NCBI GenBank assembly: GCA_028705775.1
Contig: JAQWCW010000001.1
Coordinates: forward strand, 220,023 to 284,022
DNA from: Eubacteriales bacterium
Lineage (GTDB): Bacteria; Bacillota; Clostridia; Christensenellales; Aristaeellaceae
Length of the DNA stretch: 64,000 nucleotides
Direction: 5' to 3'
Part shown: positions 35,018 to 43,813 of the stretch, in pieces
How positions within the stretch are numbered: position 1 is the first letter of the stretch
Layout: the number at the start of each line of letters is the position of its first letter
Translations under genes and position numbers: made by a program
Notes under the pieces: model-generated
Told to the model about the DNA's origin: nothing
Seen by the model: only the letters and a program-made list of their open reading frames with translations
Database searches by the model: none

Positions 35018-35069
35018 ATCCTACCAATCTCCATAGAGCGTTCTGTGCGACATATACTGTTTTCAAGTT

Positions 35070-36254
35070 TCAAACGGTTGCAACTGCGGGTTCGTAGGCA
35101 AGCGCCACCCCCTTGCGCGTCTGAATCAGCACCTTGGGGTCAGCCAACGGTAAGTCCTGCGGTATCTCCATCGTTCCTACGCAGTTGTAATGGATTGTGA
35201 GCCGCTGTACATGCACGCCCTCCTGCTTTTCGGCATGGAACACTTCGATCTTCTCAATCAGCTCGTTGAGCATCCGAGGAGTGAGCTTGCGAGCGCGGGT
35301 GTACTTGCGTACGCAGTCGATGAACATGTCGGTGGTCATTGCCGCGTTGATGCGCTTGTCCAGCTCAGCCTTCATGTCCTTGATTCTTTCAGAAAGCTGC
35401 GCTTGCTCATCCTAGTAGCTTCGAGCCATTCGCGCATATCGTTCGTCAGAGAGCTTTCCGGCTACGTTGTCCTCGTACAGCCGTTCAAACAACCTGTCCA
35501 GCTCCTTGTCGCGGGCTAGGAGCCTGTTCAGCTCTTTCTCCTTGTATTGACGCTCTGCGATAGCGGCTTGCTGTGAATGCCCCATGACCGCCTTGACGAA
35601 CTCGCTCTCGTAGTGGCTTGCAAACTTCGTCAGACGGCGTATCTCGCCAAGAACCACCTGCTCCAAGAAGTCCACGCGGATGTAGTGCGTCGCGTTGCAT
35701 GTGCCATGTCCGCTGTTGTAATTGGAGCAGTTGAAGTATTGGATGTCATGGTTGCCTTGATTGAAGTGGAAGTTGAGGTTTCGTCCACAATCGGCACAAA
35801 CCACCAAGCCCGAGAACATGTTTCTGTCGCCGCTGTGCGGCTTGCGCTTCCTGATCTTTCCGCGCTTCTCCTGCACCTTTTCCCATGTGGCACGGTCGAT
35901 GATTGGTTCGTTGACTCCCCGAAACACGACCATGTTTTCAGGATCGTTGTTGAGCCGCTTCTTGTTCTTGTAGGACTTGCTGTACGTCTTGAAGTTGATT
36001 AAGTCGCCACAGTACTCCTGCAAGGTCAGGATTTTGATGACCGTCGAGCGACACCATGCCGTGCAGCCTTCAGGCACGGCTTTTCCGCCTCGGCTTAAGC
36101 CCTTGCTTGCCCAATATGCCATTGGCACAAGCACCATATCGCTAGATAGCTGCGTTGCGATTTGGTCTGTGCCGACGCCATCCAGCGTCATGGAATAGGT
36201 TGCGTGGATCGCTCGGCTTGCGCCATCGTCGCGCCGCCCTATTTGTCGCTCCAC
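35070..36254 (-). pseudogene. Large serine recombinase remnant with internal TAG
   Basis: Remains of a TnpX-like large serine recombinase that would have integrated or excised a mobile element. What is left is the recombinase domain, the zinc ribbon (VCADCGRNLNF and the CSNYNSGHGTCNA segment), the coiled-coil region and the C-terminal domain (EKIEVFHAEKQEGVHVQRLTI). The N-terminal catalytic resolvase domain with the nucleophilic Ser is missing. The frame is also broken by an in-frame TAG at 35412-35414 between ARSY and DEQAQL. Both parts are in one frame, so this is one decayed gene. It lies just beyond the tRNA array terminator. Confidence 0.87.
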
Positions 36255-36849
36255 CGCACGGGGATTGTACCTGTAACACCGTATATGTGATTTTCAAGGT
36301 TCAGGAGAGGACTAAAAAGTATCTCTCATATATCTAGGACAAAAAAACGCCCAAAAACACACTTTCCAGAAAATTTCTTTGAGATGCTCTGATAGTGAGC
36401 GTAATCCACGTTGTATTTCACGACGTACAACCTCACAATGGAGTGTTTCTGTCCTTGGTATTTCAGCCATGCTTAAGCCTATGATTTGAGATATGATTGC
36501 TTATGAAGGATCGTCATAGCGCGACTGCGCTGGATTTCAAAGTGATGTGAATACTAAACATGGTACCCTTGCACCCTGTTCCACTCAACCTCAAATGACA
36601 TAAAAATCCCTCCTCATGATACTCTGGCATATCATAGAGAAGGGATTTTGCCAAATTGATGCAAGACATTTAGTTTTCTCGGATAACCTCAATTTTTCAA
36701 GGAGGCTGGATATACTCTATTCATATTGCCAACTACATCACCATCATACTGCAACGCGACCAACTGATGCTTCTCCACTTAAAGCCGTATACCCAAGGTT
36801 GTATCCTTATTATTTTGGTTTCGCGCTTCTGCCGTTCTACCGTTCTACT
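36255..36849. other. Non-coding stretch within the mobile scar
   Basis: No convincing gene. A hairpin of AAAATCCCT with AGGGATTTT encloses about 36604-36649. A 54-codon frame on the minus strand starting near 36471 has only a weak ribosome binding site. This is probably sequence left after recombinase truncation. Confidence 0.45.
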
Positions 36850-36851
36850 TA

Positions 36852-37103
36852 TGGTGTCGCTATGGTAGCGAAGGCGATTACCCCATTAACGCCATTGGTA
36901 CGCCAGAGGAAGAATCGCTGATGGCAGACTACTACAATGTATATAACGATTATCAAAACAGCGTCATTGTAAAATTCATCATGGGTACAGAGGAGCTTAA
37001 CGAGGAAACCTACGCCGCTTATGTGGCTCAAATGAACCAGTATGGCGTAGAGGATTCGATTCGCATCAAGCAGGCGATCTACGACCGCTTTATGGGTAAG
37101 TAA
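36852..37103 (+). pseudogene. C-terminal fragment of a sugar ABC transporter substrate-binding protein
   Basis: The frame reads WCRYGSEGDYPINAIGTPEE and then a helical stretch ending KFIMGTEELNEETYAAYVAQ and SIRIKQAIYDRF. This is the typical C-terminus of large clostridial carbohydrate receptors of the LipO/YtcQ type. Everything upstream of about 36850 has lost that character, so only about the last 80 codons remain. A strong hairpin follows the stop. An unrelated frame starting at 36616 overlaps it and is not real. Confidence 0.7.
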
Positions 37104-37112
37104 ACCCACTTG

Positions 37113-37155
37113 CTTCTCCGTGGGATTTCGCTAGGCTGCATTTCCCACGGAGAAG
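37113..37155 (+). terminator. Terminator after the receptor fragment
   Basis: CTTCTCCGTGGGA (37113-37125) and TCCCACGGAGAAG (37143-37155) form a perfect 13-bp stem with a 17-base loop. The T-tract is poor, but the position right after the stop codon supports a terminator role. Confidence 0.6.
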
Positions 37156-37428
37156 AGGGAGCGCAATGCCGTGTTTCGTGCCGGATATACAGCATACGCA
37201 GAAACCATAATCAGCAAAGCCGAGCAGGCAAGGCACCGCTTTTTAGCGTGTTCTCGCCTGCTCGCTTATCTTGGTATCATTATTGCAATTTAGGAGGTCA
37301 AGCATACGGGAGCTTCCCGCATTGCGTGTTGGCTATGGTTCGGTTTCACCCTTCACCGCTTATGGTGAAGGAAGCGTCACTTGGAGTCTGAGAATGTAGT
37401 GACTCGTTTGCTATGACGTTGCGATATT
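37156..37428. other. Intergenic remnant
   Basis: Holds a hairpin at about 37209-37263 (CGAGCAGGC with GCCTGCTCG) and a stray AGGAGG near 37291 with no good gene after it. Probably decayed transporter-locus sequence. Confidence 0.4.
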
Positions 37429-38787
37429 CTATACCTCAATTTTGCTGATTGTCTCGGAAAAATCATAACACCCGCTGCCCAAACACGTTACTTTGCCGCT
37501 TGGCAGCGTGACTGTGCAGGATGTGGACACAGGCACCTCTGTGTGCAGCAAAAACCTTCCGTCCTCTATCTTCCATTCGGATGCAATCTCTCCATAGGGC
37601 GTCTTGTGACGAGCCTTTGCATAGCGAAGGCCGCCACCCGGCACGGGCTTGATTCGGAACGACTTGTATCCGCCCGACGTCGCCTCGATTCCTGCCACGC
37701 GGCGGTACAGGAAGTCGCCCACCGCACCGTAGGCATAGTGGTTGAACGAAACCCCATTATCCGATTCGTCAGGGGCTATCCCGTTTTGCTCGTTATCGGG
37801 GCTTATTGCATCCCAGTTCTCCCAAAACGTCGTAGCGCCACGATTGATCTCGTAGAGCCAGCTTGGACAGGTATCCTGTAGAAGCAGCCGATAAGCCACG
37901 TCCGCCTTTCCGTTGTCTGCAAGAGCGAATAGCAGAAAGGGCGTGCCCGTAAAGCCCGTGCTCAAATGATAATCCTTTTCCTCCACAAGCCGCGCAAGGT
38001 TCTCAGCCATTCGTTTTGTAATACTTTCGTCCGCCATGCCAAAGTAGATGGGGAGTACATAGCCTGTTTGAAACTCTTGCTTGAGCTTGCCGTTTTGATC
38101 GGTAAACACATGAAGATACGCATCGCATATCTTTCGGCGAAGCTCGTTATAATATGCGATGTCCTTTTTATACCCCAATATGCCCGCGATTCGCTCCATA
38201 ATGCTGCAAGAGTTGGCATAGTAAGCGGTCGCAATCCATTCTCCCTTGCTCATCCAATCCTTGACAGTGCCTTCGGGCGCGCACCAATCCCCAAACTGGA
38301 ATAAGAACTTCCAGATATATCGCTTCTCGTGGATGCTAAAGAGACCAGCCCATCGTTTCACGGCGCGCAGATACTTCTTCATCGTGTGATATTGCTTTTT
38401 GAGCAAAGAGATATTGCCACGCGCGAGATATTCCGCCCAAGGAACGATAATGCAGGCGTCACCCCAGCAAGCGGTAGGCACTACAGGGTAGATGTCGCCT
38501 TGCCGAGGCACCACAAAGGGCACGCCTCCAAGCTTATTCTGTTCCATCCGCACGTCCAGCAGCCATTTATCAAAGAAGCGGCTAAGGTCAAAGTTGAAAC
38601 AAGCCGTACCCGAAAAAACGGAAATATCGCCCGTCCAGCCCATACGCTCGTCGCGCTGCGGGCAGTCCGTCGGGATATCAACAAAATTGGATTTACCGCC
38701 CCATAGAATATTTCTTTGAACCCGATTGATTCGCGGATCGGAGCACTCAAATGATCCAATTTGTTCAATATCGGAATATATAAGCAT
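37429..38787 (-). CDS. GH78 alpha-L-rhamnosidase lacking its N-terminal half
   Basis: A 452-residue (alpha/alpha)6-barrel domain of GH78 plus a C-terminal beta domain. The catalytic region includes SNFVDIPTDCPQRDERMGWTGD near residue 33 with acidic catalytic residues, then ATTFWENWD and GVSFNHYAYGAVGDF. Typical GH78 enzymes have 850-1000 residues with N-terminal beta-sandwich and carbohydrate-binding domains; these are absent, so the protein begins at the barrel. AGGAGT lies upstream of the ATG, so it may still be translated. It starts 15 bases after the stop of a sugar symporter gene, which suggests rhamnoside uptake and cleavage. It may be a truncated relic. Confidence 0.72.
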   Translation of the reverse strand: MLIYSDIEQIGSFECSDPRINRVQRNILWGGKSNFVDIPTDCPQRDERMGWTGDISVFSGTACFNFDLSRFFDKWLLDVRMEQNKLGGVPFVVPRQGDIYPVVPTACWGDACIIVPWAEYLARGNISLLKKQYHTMKKYLRAVKRWAGLFSIHEKRYIWKFLFQFGDWCAPEGTVKDWMSKGEWIATAYYANSCSIMERIAGILGYKKDIAYYNELRRKICDAYLHVFTDQNGKLKQEFQTGYVLPIYFGMADESITKRMAENLARLVEEKDYHLSTGFTGTPFLLFALADNGKADVAYRLLLQDTCPSWLYEINRGATTFWENWDAISPDNEQNGIAPDESDNGVSFNHYAYGAVGDFLYRRVAGIEATSGGYKSFRIKPVPGGGLRYAKARHKTPYGEIASEWKIEDGRFLLHTEVPVSTSCTVTLPSGKVTCLGSGCYDFSETISKIEV

Positions 38788-38802
38788 TCTATACTCCTAA
38801 CC

Positions 38803-40527
38803 TTACGCCTTGCGCAGCTTCTTCTTTTCTGCTTTCGCCTCCTGCTTCCTGCGCTTCTCTTCCTGGCTGGCGATATACTTCGCGTTCTCTGTATCAAAAT
38901 CGAGATGCTTATGCGTGCAATGAGCCTTCAGATCAGCAATGCGGTTTTCTTCTCTCTCCAGCTCGGCGGCTTCCTTCTCCATGCGCTCCTGCTCCTCGGG
39001 CTCGATCCATGTGCCGCCCGAGGCAATCACCGCATCCTTCTTTCGCCTCTGAAGCTCCTGATTGATCATTGGCATTTTCTTTTCCACATCCACAAGCGGA
39101 AGCAGAATGAGGTACGCGGCGGCAAGGATGATATCAAACAGGTAAAACGCCAGCGTCATAAAGCTGGTTACGCCCGCGGCGGGTAGCACGCCCTCCACGT
39201 CCACAAAGCCAAGCTTCAATATCGCCGATTCATACCCGCCTGCAAACGGCGCGTAAATCGCCGTTTGGAGAGCGAATAGTATTGCTATGCCCAGAAGCCC
39301 CTCCAAGCGGAAGCCCGATTTATATTCGATACTATCATATGCAAAGAACAGAAGGGTGATAAAGATATAGGAATTGGGGATCATGCCTATGTTACGGAAC
39401 AAGCCGGCAACCATTGCGATCGGAACATTCGCGGGTGCCAGTATTCCCATGATGCTGCCAACGAGCACAAGCGCATAGCCTGCGACCGTCATGTTTTTAA
39501 TACCAACCTTCTTGGCGATGGGATAGGCAATGATTGCACCTATGCCGACGGGCGTGCCTGTAATGATCTGGTATATCGAGAACATACCCCAGTTCTCATT
39601 GCCGCCAAGCAAGTATTTGATATAAAAGTATTGAACGTTGCCGCCCTTGAAATTATCCACGATACCACCTATCGTCATAAGAACGAAGAGTATCACGAAA
39701 TACTTGTTGGTAAGCAATGCCTTGATCTGTGAGCGCAGCGGTATTTTGTTCTCGTTCTCCAACCCGTTTTCCAAAGCAACGTCGTCGATGACACGCTCCT
39801 TGGTATAAAAGTATTCCATCAACAGAAGCGGAATCGCCACAACGGAGAGACCTATCATCAAAACGGCATAGCCGTTGATGTCGTGCTCCAGCCACATAGG
39901 GAGCACAACGCTATTGATGATCATACCGATGATGATGCCAGAAATAAGTGTCCATGACAGCTTGCGCACAAAAGCAAGCCGCGTCTTTTCGGACGGATCG
40001 CGAGTGACCAAAGACACAATGGAATCCCGAAATAGGTAGAAATATGAGCTGCCAATGGTATGATAACAAATGAGCAGAGTAAAGAAATAGAACCAATAGC
40101 TACTGCCCAGCGTGTTGCCTGGGAACAGGAAGATCAGGAAGCCGATTGCAATCGTCACAAAGCCGAAAATCAAGTACCACGGGCGAAGTCTGCCGTGTCG
40201 GGTATGCGTTTTTGATATAAGCCAAGAATTGAGCAACCCCATGCCGACAGCCAGTATTTTTGCGACAGTCATAATGATTTCATAAGTGCCGCCCATTTGC
40301 TGTATCATAGCTACATTATTAACGCCGTACATCGCGCCTGTCTGCTGCGTAAAGAATTTCTCAACGAGCGCGGCAATCGTATTCACAACAAAAACAAGCC
40401 CAAGAGGACCCACCAAATGTCCCAATACCAGTTCTTTCTTTGTTACGGACTTTGTGGTTACCTTGCTATCCATGAAGCTCTTGTTGAACAATCCCTTTGA
40501 TAGCAATGAAATTTCTCGCTTTGCCAT
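38803..40527 (-). CDS. GPH-family sugar symporter (MFS superfamily)
   Basis: A 574-residue transporter of the glycoside-pentoside-hexuronide:cation symporter family with about twelve membrane helices and a long charged C-terminal tail (KEAAELEREEN, EEKRRKQEAKAEKKKLRKA). GPH hallmarks are the cytoplasmic SKTHTRHGRLRPWYL-like loop near residue 110 and the FYTKERV loop at mid-protein. It would import a sugar or glycoside by cation symport. The start at 40527 follows GGAGAGAAAC; the longer frame to 40698 has no such site. The neighbouring rhamnosidase suggests a rhamnose-containing substrate. Confidence 0.85.
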   Translation of the reverse strand: MAKREISLLSKGLFNKSFMDSKVTTKSVTKKELVLGHLVGPLGLVFVVNTIAALVEKFFTQQTGAMYGVNNVAMIQQMGGTYEIIMTVAKILAVGMGLLNSWLISKTHTRHGRLRPWYLIFGFVTIAIGFLIFLFPGNTLGSSYWFYFFTLLICYHTIGSSYFYLFRDSIVSLVTRDPSEKTRLAFVRKLSWTLISGIIIGMIINSVVLPMWLEHDINGYAVLMIGLSVVAIPLLLMEYFYTKERVIDDVALENGLENENKIPLRSQIKALLTNKYFVILFVLMTIGGIVDNFKGGNVQYFYIKYLLGGNENWGMFSIYQIITGTPVGIGAIIAYPIAKKVGIKNMTVAGYALVLVGSIMGILAPANVPIAMVAGLFRNIGMIPNSYIFITLLFFAYDSIEYKSGFRLEGLLGIAILFALQTAIYAPFAGGYESAILKLGFVDVEGVLPAAGVTSFMTLAFYLFDIILAAAYLILLPLVDVEKKMPMINQELQRRKKDAVIASGGTWIEPEEQERMEKEAAELEREENRIADLKAHCTHKHLDFDTENAKYIASQEEKRRKQEAKAEKKKLRKA

Positions 40528-40600
40528 AGTTTCTCTCCACCTCGCCAGATATTTCTGTGTGGGCACAAGGTTGCTCACTTTGTTTTTGTATTCTATATAC

Positions 40601-40606
40601 ATTATA
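40601..40606 (-). promoter_or_regulatory. Possible -10 element of the symporter operon
   Basis: TATAAT on the minus strand (complement of 40601-40606), about 75 bases before the symporter start. No matching -35 was found. Confidence 0.35.
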
Positions 40607-40732
40607 CCGCAAAGTATTTCACAATCGCGTATCAAATTGTAGTTTTCAGCTTTGCAAAGGACGGCGCGATCGTGCCTTACAGTATGATTCGAAAGCAAGC
40701 GGGTCTTTACTGTCGCGTTATTAATTACTTTA

Positions 40733-40798
40733 TCAGCCCTTTATAGCACCGATAGTGATTCCCTTCACAAAAGCTCTTTGAACAAATGGATAGGTGTT
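40733..40798 (-). pseudogene. C-terminal fragment of a sugar ABC transporter permease
   Basis: The minus strand reads NTYPFVQRAFVKGITIGAIKG then a stop, the standard C-terminus of LplC/YtcP-type carbohydrate ABC permeases. Only about 21 codons remain. It fits with the receptor fragment at 36.9-37.1 kb as scraps of one lost ABC importer. Confidence 0.65.
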
Positions 40799-40956
40799 GG
40801 CATTTCGTCTGAGATTGCGGTGACTGCTTATGGTTATAATCAATAGGTTTTTGGAGGTAAGACCTTCGTTGTACGGCTTGGTTCGTAACCTGTTTATTAT
40901 TTGGTTGTGTTGATAACCCGAGGTATCATGAGTTCATGATACTACCGGCAAGCAAT

Positions 40957-41017
40957 GCTTCTGGACGTCCAGAAGCACTAAACGGGCGATTTTCACCTCC
41001 GTGAAAACCGCCCGTTT
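40957..41017. terminator. Tandem hairpins, probable terminator
   Basis: A perfect 20-base palindrome (GCTTCTGGACGTCCAGAAGC, 40957-40976) is followed by a second stem, AAACGGGCG-TTTTCAC with GTGAAAA-CGCCCGTTT (about 40979-41017). The second ends in TTTTGC. They lie downstream of the minus-strand XRE gene and could act on either strand. Confidence 0.6.
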
Positions 41018-41051
41018 TGCTTGTTGGGAAGCTCTCCCAAACCCTCTGAAC
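41015..41051. repeat. Two-copy hairpin motif, copy 1
   Basis: TTTTGCTTGTTGGG, a variable loop, then CCCAAACCC and TGAAC. A related copy is at 44189-44226. Each is followed by a second short hairpin. Such motifs recur in clostridial conjugative elements. Confidence 0.5.
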
Positions 41052-41159
41052 GCACCTTCGGTGCGGCTGCGCGTCCTGCGGACGCTTCCATGGCGCTAAA
41101 CACTGTTTCAACGTTTCTGACTTCTGTCTACATAATTACTTTTGCAGGCGGTCAGACAG

Positions 41160-41402
41160 TTACTTTATTTCCTGCTCCAAATCGTCGAACAAATCCGAAT
41201 CGAAGAACTCCCTCAATGTAATATCTAAACCGTCGCATAGCTGCTTAATCGTAACCACACCAGGGTTCAAGCTTTTGCTGTTAAGCAAGCTGTACACGGT
41301 GGATGGAGGTATCCCAGCTAAATTAGCAAGTGCGTTGATGGCGATTCCGCGCGTTTTGCACAAATCCTCTATACGTTGAGCTACTGCCTGTTTCGCATTC
41401 AT
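41160..41402 (-). CDS. XRE-family transcriptional regulator
   Basis: An 80-residue protein that is almost wholly one helix-turn-helix domain: AVAQRIEDLCKTRGIAINALANLAGIPPSTVYSLLN, with the recognition helix at about residues 30-42. The tail FFDSDLFDDLEQEI is acidic. The start at 41402 is preceded by GGGAGGTGCGGGAA; the open frame extends further up without support. It is divergent from a second XRE gene, with 120 bases between them that contain repeated operators. It likely represses both promoters. Confidence 0.85.
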   Translation of the reverse strand: MNAKQAVAQRIEDLCKTRGIAINALANLAGIPPSTVYSLLNSKSLNPGVVTIKQLCDGLDITLREFFDSDLFDDLEQEIK

Positions 41403-41439
41403 TTCCCGCACCTCCCACAATAGTCTCATCATAACGATT

Positions 41440-41508
41440 TGTGGGATATGCCGTGTGCGGTATATCGCAATTCTGCGTTTTGGTGTATAATGTGGGATAT
41501 ATCGCACA
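41440..41508. promoter_or_regulatory. Shared operator region between two XRE genes
   Basis: TGTGGGATATATCGCACA (41491-41508) is an 18-bp palindrome with one arm mismatch, just downstream of a TATAAT at 41486-41491. A related sequence, TGTGCGGTATATCGCA, is at 41454-41469, and a half-site TGTGGGATAT is at 41440-41449. The arrangement suits a repressor switch. Confidence 0.65.
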
Positions 41509-41522
41509 AGGGAGATGCAAAC

Positions 41523-41816
41523 ATGGACTATAAACTCATGGGAACAAAAATCCGTATGTATCGCCAGCGGCAAGGTTTAACACAGGCTCAGCTTGCAGGG
41601 AGGGTCGCTGTTTCCACATCCTTCATCGGTCATATTGAACGCGGTTCGCGCAAAGCCAGCATCGAAACGCTTGAAAGCATTTGTCGAGTACTGAAAATTT
41701 CAATGGATTCAGTCGCCATGCCTCCACGCGCCGAGCTGATAGCCGCTGGGTATTCTGCGGAGCAAATTGGGGAGGCTAGGATTCTTTTAGAGGCGGCGCT
41801 TGATATGTGCAAATGA
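41523..41816 (+). CDS. XRE-family transcriptional regulator
   Basis: A 97-residue Cro/CI-type helix-turn-helix protein: MGTKIRMYRQRQGLTQAQLAGRVAVSTSFIGHIERGSRKAS covers the domain. A short C-terminal segment follows (AELIAAGYSAEQIGEARILLEAALDM). The start at 41523 follows AAGGGAGATG. It is read away from the other XRE gene and shares the operator region. In integrative elements such pairs usually govern the choice between quiescence and transfer. Confidence 0.87.
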   Translation: MDYKLMGTKIRMYRQRQGLTQAQLAGRVAVSTSFIGHIERGSRKASIETLESICRVLKISMDSVAMPPRAELIAAGYSAEQIGEARILLEAALDMCK

Positions 41817-42012
41817 CGGTTATTTCAAGCAACCACAAATCACCTTTCCCGCGTTTTCTCCTTTTTCGCCGTGTGCTTTTCCCTGCCGATCAGATAGACA
41901 TTGTGCGACGGTTCTTCCTCGTTTTAGTGCATGAAAATGATGCGAGTCGTTGTAGTATTGCACGCCTCCTTACGTGAAAAACGCAATCGTCGCCGACTGC
42001 ATGAGTAAATTA

Positions 42013-42351
42013 TCACTGCACCTGCGCAAGTTCGGTCATAATGCCTCTCACCCCCTCCCATAACTCATCCAGTTGCTGTTGCACATCCTTGATAGCTGCT
42101 TCGTAGTGTTGCCCCGTTTCGTTGGTACGTTTGGCAATCTGATTGATGTTATTACTACACCGTCGAAGCAGAGAAACCATCTCCCTCAGTTCCGATAAAT
42201 CGAGCCGAACCACATAACCGTCAATCGCCATTTTGATGAGATAGGCATTTGTGTTGACGATACCCGCCTGCGCCATCCGTTCAGCGATTTGTTGCCGTTC
42301 CTGCTCCGTTACCCGAAGCTCCACGCGGACATTCCTTTTGCGGTTGCCCAA
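42013..42351 (-). CDS. mobC: MobC-family relaxosome protein
   Basis: A 112-residue ribbon-helix-helix-like mobilization protein: KRNVRVELRVTEQERQQIAERMAQAG at the N-terminus and LRRCSNNINQIAKRTNETG near residue 65, the MobC hallmark. MobC opens the origin of transfer for a relaxase. The start codon is TTG at 42351, preceded by GGGGGTGAT at a good distance; no in-frame ATG lies upstream. No relaxase gene follows, only about 200 bases of decayed sequence, so it is an orphan. A small gene precedes it by about 20 bases. Confidence 0.83.
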   Translation of the reverse strand: MGNRKRNVRVELRVTEQERQQIAERMAQAGIVNTNAYLIKMAIDGYVVRLDLSELREMVSLLRRCSNNINQIAKRTNETGQHYEAAIKDVQQQLDELWEGVRGIMTELAQVQ

Positions 42352-42370
42352 ATCATCACCCCCAATGTAA

Positions 42371-42517
42371 TCAATATAGTTTTATGGTGCTTACGGCTCC
42401 GTCATCGCATACGAGCGCTTCAATCGCAACCTTGACATGGGGTACTGGCGTGCGCCAGCTCATCATGCCACTGTATATAGACTCCATCATAAAAGTATGA
42501 ATTGGTTTGCTGCACAT
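42371..42517 (-). CDS. Small 48-residue protein upstream of mobC
   Basis: A short frame encoding MCSKPIHTFMMESIYSGM and ending ALVCDDGAVSTIKLY. GGGAGG (complement of 42525-42530) lies about seven bases before the ATG at 42517; two more in-frame ATGs lie immediately upstream. It ends 19 bases before the mobC start. Its family is unknown to me. The ribosome binding site and operon position support it being real. Confidence 0.55.
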   Translation of the reverse strand: MCSKPIHTFMMESIYSGMMSWRTPVPHVKVAIEALVCDDGAVSTIKLY

Positions 42518-42607
42518 CATCATTCCTCCCTCGTATCGTTTTGTTCTTGGCGTAAATACGGAATTGTGCTATGATTCAGGTGTAAAGCGAGTGAACGGGG
42601 GTTGCAT

Positions 42608-43636
42608 ATGAACGCATTGTCCTATTCGGATTCTATGGTGGCTGAGATCAGAGAGCTGTTATCAGGTGCGCGTCAGCGTGTTGCCACATAAGTAAACACG
42701 GAGCTTTTGACCACTTATTGGAATATCGGTCGTATCATTGTGGAGCACGAGCAGCAAAGCCAAGAACGTGCCGAATATGGGCAGCAAACCCTGAAGGAAT
42801 TGTCAAGGATGCTTACAAAGGAGTTTGGAAAAGGCTTTTCTCGCGCAAACCTTTACAATATGCGCTTGTTCTACCTGACCTATAAGAAAATCCAGTCGGT
42901 GACTGGAAAATTGACTTGGACACATTATTGTGAGCTCTTATCGATTTCGGATGCAGATAAACGCAGTTTCTATGAAAAAGAGACCATCAATTCTGGCTGG
43001 TCTGTGCGTGAAATGAAACGTCAAATGGCGACATCCCTGTACGAAAGGTTGCTGCTTTCTGATGGAAAAACAAACAAGGAAACAGTGCTTGCGCTTGCCC
43101 GGCATGGCGTTGAAATGTCCTCGCCAAGCGATATGATTAAGGATCCCTATGTCTTTGAGTTCTTGGGTATTCCAGAAAACAAGCCCGTCATGGAAAGTGA
43201 TCTTGAAAAAGCCCTCGTGCAGCAGATCGAACGATTTCTTTTAGAGCTCGGACGAGGTTTCATGTTCGTTGGCACACAACAACGGGTAACGTTGAACAAT
43301 ACACACTACTATGTGGACATGGTTTTCTATAACAAAATACTGCGAGCCTATGTCCTGATAGAGCTCAAAACCACAAAGCTCATGCCGGAGGCGGTTGGAC
43401 AGCTGAATATGTATCTGAATTATTATGCCGCCGAGGTGAATGACGAATTTGACAACCCGCCCATCGGCATTATCCTGTGTACCGATAAGGACAGCGTATC
43501 CGCAGAATACGCTTTGGGCGGCATGACCAACAATATCTTCGCCTCACGATATGTTTACTATATTCCAAACAAGGATCAACTGATTGCTCAGGTGGAAGCG
43601 GTTTTGCAAAGCTGGCACCAAAACGATCCTCAATGA
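42608..43636 (+). pseudogene. DUF1016/YhcG-like PDDEXK nuclease protein with premature TAA
   Basis: The ATG at 42608 opens a frame (MNALSYSDSMVAEIREL) that stops at TAA 42689-42691 after 27 codons and continues in the same frame with VNTELLTTYWNIGRIIVEHEQ. Without the stop the product would be about 342 residues. The N-terminal DUF1016 region and a C-terminal PD-(D/E)XK nuclease core (YYVDMVFYN then LIELKTT) are visible. A restart at the TTG of 42707 would still give 309 residues. YhcG-like proteins are linked to DNA repair and restriction neighbourhoods. One base change could restore it. Confidence 0.75.
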
Positions 43637-43813
43637 ACAGAAGGGCTGGGAGTGGAATACTTCACTACCAGCCCTTCTGTTTTTGGGTGTACTGCGTATA
43701 CACCTTGTGTCAATTCAGATTGATGGTCGATGTCGTCCTGTAATGCTCATCCTCACTTCCAATCGTTCGGGGAGGAAACTGACAGAAGAAGCAGCCGATA
43801 AACATACGTTTTG

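Noticed and set aside
35070..35375. Separate small gene at the left edge of the scar
   Set aside because: It is in the same frame as the recombinase remnant above and matches the recombinase C-terminus, so it is one broken gene.
36358..36471. A 54-codon minus-strand frame beginning with AEIPRTETLHCEVV
   Set aside because: The upstream sequence has only a weak AGG, composition is not convincing and it ends inside obviously decayed sequence.
37110..37391. Plus-strand frame of 93 codons after the receptor fragment
   Set aside because: It begins in the terminator hairpin and is rich in Cys, Ser and Arg without any family resemblance.
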